Source: Planctomycetota bacterium (GTDB taxonomy: Bacteria > Planctomycetota > Planctomycetia > Planctomycetales > Planctomycetaceae). From it: 63,746 bases of DNA. The notes under the pieces are model-generated. The model saw nothing but the letters and a program-made list of their open reading frames with translations, did not search any database and was not told the DNA's origin. The stretch covers positions 1-63,746 of the forward strand of contig JAQBVJ010000029.1 in assembly GCA_027623235.1 (NCBI GenBank). The letters run 5' to 3'. A program made the translations under genes and the position numbers. Of this stretch, positions 61,063 through 63,746 are shown in pieces. Every line of letters begins with the position of its first letter. Positions within the stretch are counted from its first letter, which is position 1.

Positions 61063-62304
61063 ATGAGAATTCAAGGATCGCAGCTTCGGTCGTGGTCGCT
61101 GGCCCTTGCAGGACTGCTGCTGGCGGCGCCGAGCGCGTTCACTCAAAACGATCCCGTATCGGTCCTGACACTTCAGGGGCGAGCGACCGATCCGAACGCG
61201 ATTGACTATGAGGCATTGCCGGTGCTTCACGGCGAACACGCCATCATCAACGCGGTCGTGCCGGGTCCGCACGCTGCGCCGTCTGACAAGATCGACATGC
61301 ACGATTTGAGACTCAACCTGCACAACTACCTTGTCCATCATGACGGCCGGTTCTGGTGCATCTGGAGCGACGGGCCGAAAGTCGAAGACTGGCCGACGCA
61401 GGAAATCAAATATTCGACCAGTGACGACGGGCTCACGTGGAGCCCCGCAAAGAGCGTCACTGGAACTCCTGAAGAACCGCACGCGTTTATCGCCCGAGGC
61501 CTCTGGGTGAGGGATGGGCAACTGCTGGCTCTGGCCGCTCACTATCGAGGGAAAGGAGCGTTCGGTACCCAGGAGCAAAAGCAGCTCGAACTTCTCGCGT
61601 ATCGCTACGACACTGCCCTTCAAAAGTGGGAGCAGCATGGCCGGCTCTACGGCAACGCAATCAATAACTTTCCGCCACAGAAGCTGACGTCAGGCGACTG
61701 GATCCTCACGCGACGCGATTCGCGGTTCAACGTTTCGGTTCTGATCGGCGGCCGGAAAGCACTCGACGACTGGCAGGCGTTTCCGGTCGTTCGCGTTGGC
61801 GAGGTCAAAGGCTTTCGCCCTGACGAACCGATCTTCTGGCCGCTCGGCGACGGGAGGCTCTTCGCGCTGTTTCGCGACAACGGCGGATCGCAGCGATTGT
61901 TTCATGCCGTCTCGCGCGATGAGGGCCGCACGTGGGACACGCCGGTTCTCACCAACTTTCCAAATTCCAGCAGCAAGCTGTTCTCGATGAAGACCAGCCG
62001 CGGGTATCGAATTCTCGTCCTCAATGCGAACCCGAAGATTGGCCGGCGCGAGCTTCACCTGGCGATCAGTTCGGACGACACAACGTTTACGCATCTCGCC
62101 CGGCTGGATGTTCCGTCGCCACCCTCGATTCCCGATTCTGTTGCCAGGATCACGAAGAAGTTTCAATCCGGAATCGCGAGCCTGCAGTACCCGCACGTCA
62201 TCGAGCACGACGGGCACATTCTGATCGGGCTGTCGCGAGGAAAAGTCCAGACGGAAGTCTTCCGAGTCCGCCTCGACTCGATGGACGCCGTGCTGAAAGA
62301 TTGA
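61063..62304 (+). CDS. Secreted sialidase-like protein with Asp-box repeats
   Basis: A 413-residue exported protein. The signal peptide is at 1-25 (WSLALAGLLLAAPSAFTQ). At least two Asp-box repeats (S-x-D-x-G-x-T-W type) occur in KYSTSDDGLTWSPAKSVTG and AVSRDEGRTWDTPVLTNF, with other beta-propeller-like segments (RFNVSVLIGGRKALDDWQAF, HVIEHDGHILIGLSRGKV). This matches the BNR/sialidase-like group; enzymatic activity is possible but the catalytic Arg triad and Tyr/Glu cannot be fixed by eye. ATG 61063 starts with MRIQGSQLRSW; the open frame upstream is not coding. Confidence 0.82.
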   Translation: MRIQGSQLRSWSLALAGLLLAAPSAFTQNDPVSVLTLQGRATDPNAIDYEALPVLHGEHAIINAVVPGPHAAPSDKIDMHDLRLNLHNYLVHHDGRFWCIWSDGPKVEDWPTQEIKYSTSDDGLTWSPAKSVTGTPEEPHAFIARGLWVRDGQLLALAAHYRGKGAFGTQEQKQLELLAYRYDTALQKWEQHGRLYGNAINNFPPQKLTSGDWILTRRDSRFNVSVLIGGRKALDDWQAFPVVRVGEVKGFRPDEPIFWPLGDGRLFALFRDNGGSQRLFHAVSRDEGRTWDTPVLTNFPNSSSKLFSMKTSRGYRILVLNANPKIGRRELHLAISSDDTTFTHLARLDVPSPPSIPDSVARITKKFQSGIASLQYPHVIEHDGHILIGLSRGKVQTEVFRVRLDSMDAVLKD

Positions 62305-62400
62305 AATCAGCCTCGCTGGAGCCACGAAGTCCTCGCTGGTAATCTCCGCGTTCCGACGTGACCTCGCCTCGAATCTGCACCATTTGCGATCGCTTCCGCC

Positions 62401-63627
62401 ATGCCGTTTCCGTCCGTTGAAGAGCAGCTCGCCATCATCCGCCGCGGGATCGAGCAGATCTGCCCGGAAGAAGAGCTTGCCGCGAAACTGCAGAAAAGCC
62501 GCGAAACCGACACGCCACTGCGGATCAAATACGGCATCGATCCGACCGGCATCGACGTCCATCTTGGCCACACGGTGCCGCTGAAAAAGATGCAGCAGTT
62601 TCAGGAACTGGGCCACCAGGCGGTCATCATTATCGGAAATTATACGGCGCTGGTCGGCGACCCCAGCGGCCGTGACGAAGCTCGCTCCAGTCGGCTGTCG
62701 CTGGAACAGATTGAGGTCAACGCGAAGGACTACCTCACGCAGGTGGGCAAAGTCGTCGACCTCAACAAGGCCGAAGTGCATCGCAACGGAGACTGGTTTG
62801 CCAGCCTGTCGCTCGCTGACATTCTGAATCTCTGCAATCGAGTCACCGTCGCGCAGATGCTCAACCGGGACGACTTCGCCAAACGGTTCCGTGACGAAAA
62901 ACCGATTTACCTTCACGAGTGCCTCTACCCGGTCATGCAGGCTCAGGACTCGGTCGAGATCAAAGCCGACATCGAACTGGGCGGAACGGAACAACTCTTT
63001 ACGTTCATGCTGGCCCGCGACTTTCAGCGTGAAGTGGGACTGCCGCAACAGATCGGAGTCATGTCTCCGATACTGGTCGGGCTCGACGGCAAACTCCGGA
63101 TGGGCAAGAGCCTGGGCAACTACATCGGCATCAGCGAGCCTCCCTACGAGATGATGAAGAAGTTCATGCAGCTGCCCGACGAGGTCATGCGGATGTACTT
63201 CGAGCTGCTCACCACGATCCCGTTTGAGGAAATCGACACGTTGCTTTCCGGGCACCCGAAAGACGCGAAGATGACCCTCGCCCGGTCAATCATCAATGAG
63301 TATCACGATGCCGGAGCAGGCGACGAAGCCGCCTCGCGCTGGCAGGACGAAATCGGTGGAAGCGCGTTGCCGTCGGACATCCCGGTCGCGGCGATCTCGC
63401 GAGGCGACCTCGACGAAGACGGCTGCCTGCCAGCCTCAAAGCTGTTTGTGACCGCCGGGTTGAACAGCTCCAATGCCGAGGCCCGGCGTCTCATCGCTCA
63501 AGGCGGCGGCAAGCTGGGCGAAGACAAAACAAAGATCGAGTCGTTCGATCAGAAAATCAAAGTCGAAGACGGTCTGCTGTTGTGGGCCGGAAAGAAAAAA
63601 TACTGTCGGCTGGAGCTGACAGAATAG
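62401..63627 (+). CDS. tyrS: Tyrosyl-tRNA synthetase
   Basis: A 408-residue class I tRNA synthetase that charges tRNA-Tyr. The HIGH motif is PTGIDVHLGHTVPL (about 49-62). The KMSKS-type motif is KLRMGKSLGNYIG (about 231-243). Tyr-specific segments are YGIDPTGIDVHLGH, YPVMQAQDSVEIKADIELGG and TEQLFTFMLAR. A C-terminal S4 RNA-binding domain (about 340-408: ASKLFVTAGLNSSNAEARRL, IAQGGGKLG) is present. The R-M-G-K-S motif and short form fit the TyrZ-type group. ATG 62401 directly follows the region after the sialidase-like gene. Confidence 0.95.
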   Translation: MPFPSVEEQLAIIRRGIEQICPEEELAAKLQKSRETDTPLRIKYGIDPTGIDVHLGHTVPLKKMQQFQELGHQAVIIIGNYTALVGDPSGRDEARSSRLSLEQIEVNAKDYLTQVGKVVDLNKAEVHRNGDWFASLSLADILNLCNRVTVAQMLNRDDFAKRFRDEKPIYLHECLYPVMQAQDSVEIKADIELGGTEQLFTFMLARDFQREVGLPQQIGVMSPILVGLDGKLRMGKSLGNYIGISEPPYEMMKKFMQLPDEVMRMYFELLTTIPFEEIDTLLSGHPKDAKMTLARSIINEYHDAGAGDEAASRWQDEIGGSALPSDIPVAAISRGDLDEDGCLPASKLFVTAGLNSSNAEARRLIAQGGGKLGEDKTKIESFDQKIKVEDGLLLWAGKKKYCRLELTE

Positions 63628-63659
63628 AAGCACGGAAGACACGGAACCGACGGAAAAAA

Positions 63660-63746
63660 GTAACCCGAAGTGTAATTTTTGAAGTTGCACACTTCAGCCG
63701 CGAAGCGGCGACAGCACATAGCCGTGGGCGTAAGCCCACGGATAGG
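63660..63746. repeat. Dispersed repeat copy B and REP-like hairpins
   Basis: After tyrS, 63677-63691 is the reverse complement of the 15-mer at 173-187 (copy A). It lies within GAAGTGT ... ACACTTC, a 7-bp hairpin. GCCGC-GAA-GCGGC (63697-63709) follows, then a perfect 8-bp stem with GTAA tetraloop, CCGTGGGC-GTAA-GCCCACGG (63722-63741). Confidence 0.7.

Noticed and set aside
61690..63255. Long minus-strand open frame (521 codons)
   Set aside because: It is antisense to tyrS and the sialidase-like gene, and has no family-like motifs; typical shadow in GC-rich DNA.
1..63746. CRISPR array, prophage or defence island
   Set aside because: No regularly spaced direct repeats, no cas, integrase, transposase, toxin-antitoxin or restriction gene was recognised.

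Overview
The window looks like a chromosomal segment of a planctomycete (Planctomycetota, probably class Planctomycetia). The evidence is gene content: four Tat-exported DUF1501 proteins, a DUF1559 protein, an exported Gfo/Idh/MocA oxidoreductase, a membrane Ser/Thr kinase, a TPR/zinc-ribbon membrane protein, many small secreted hydrolases, and tetrahydromethanopterin (H4MPT) C1-transfer genes, which among bacteria occur mainly in methylotrophic Proteobacteria and Planctomycetes. Base composition is GC-rich and fairly even. I see no rRNA, tRNA, CRISPR array, integrase or transposase gene.

Layout. 0.3-5.3 kb: Ser/Thr kinase, then a minus-strand C1 unit (fae, a terminator-like hairpin, mtdB, and a YkgJ Fe-S/Zn protein coupled to mtdB), with a divergent ATP-grasp ligase. 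5.4-14.2 kb: TctA permease, proA-fliM, a His-rich unknown, DUF1501 protein 1, a thioredoxin-fold lipoprotein, an adenylate-kinase-like enzyme. 14.6-17.8 kb: an amino-acid permease followed by a tungsten-type aldehyde:ferredoxin oxidoreductase. 18.0-27.3 kb: a multiply frameshifted HEAT-repeat pseudogene, Gfo/Idh/MocA protein, DUF1501 protein 2, pepA, and a zinc-ribbon/WD40 gene split by two compensating shifts. 27.4-34.2 kb (minus strand): membrane-anchored glutamate-synthase-domain protein, cysteine desulfurase, TPR protein, quinone oxidoreductase. 34.3-46.3 kb: secreted hydrolases, a CEMIP/TMEM2-like G8 beta-helix protein, a zincin, DUF1501 proteins 3 and 4, an M24 peptidase and a parvulin. 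46.3-54.0 kb: obg, a large DUF1559 fusion, a hydrolase, an M28/glutaminyl-cyclase-like enzyme, pckG. 54.2-63.6 kb: a membrane adenylate cyclase, a small membrane protein, an ABC exporter-type pair, Nudix, esterase, PPOX flavoprotein, sialidase-like protein and tyrS.

How the parts relate. fae and mtdB make a short formaldehyde-to-methenyl-H4MPT path, and the ATP-grasp protein may serve cofactor synthesis (inference). pckG, proA, pepA, tyrS and obg are housekeeping. The secreted hydrolases, G8 protein, sialidase-like protein and DUF1501 proteins suggest a heterotroph that degrades complex polysaccharide or glycoprotein, as many planctomycetes do.

The intergenic spaces hold several families of short palindromic repeats, some with GNRA-type tetraloops, including a roughly 58-bp element present at two loci. 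I found no obvious defence or mobile system. The most unusual items are the C1 unit, the permease/AOR pair, the G8 protein, the unpaired DUF1501 genes and the repeat families.
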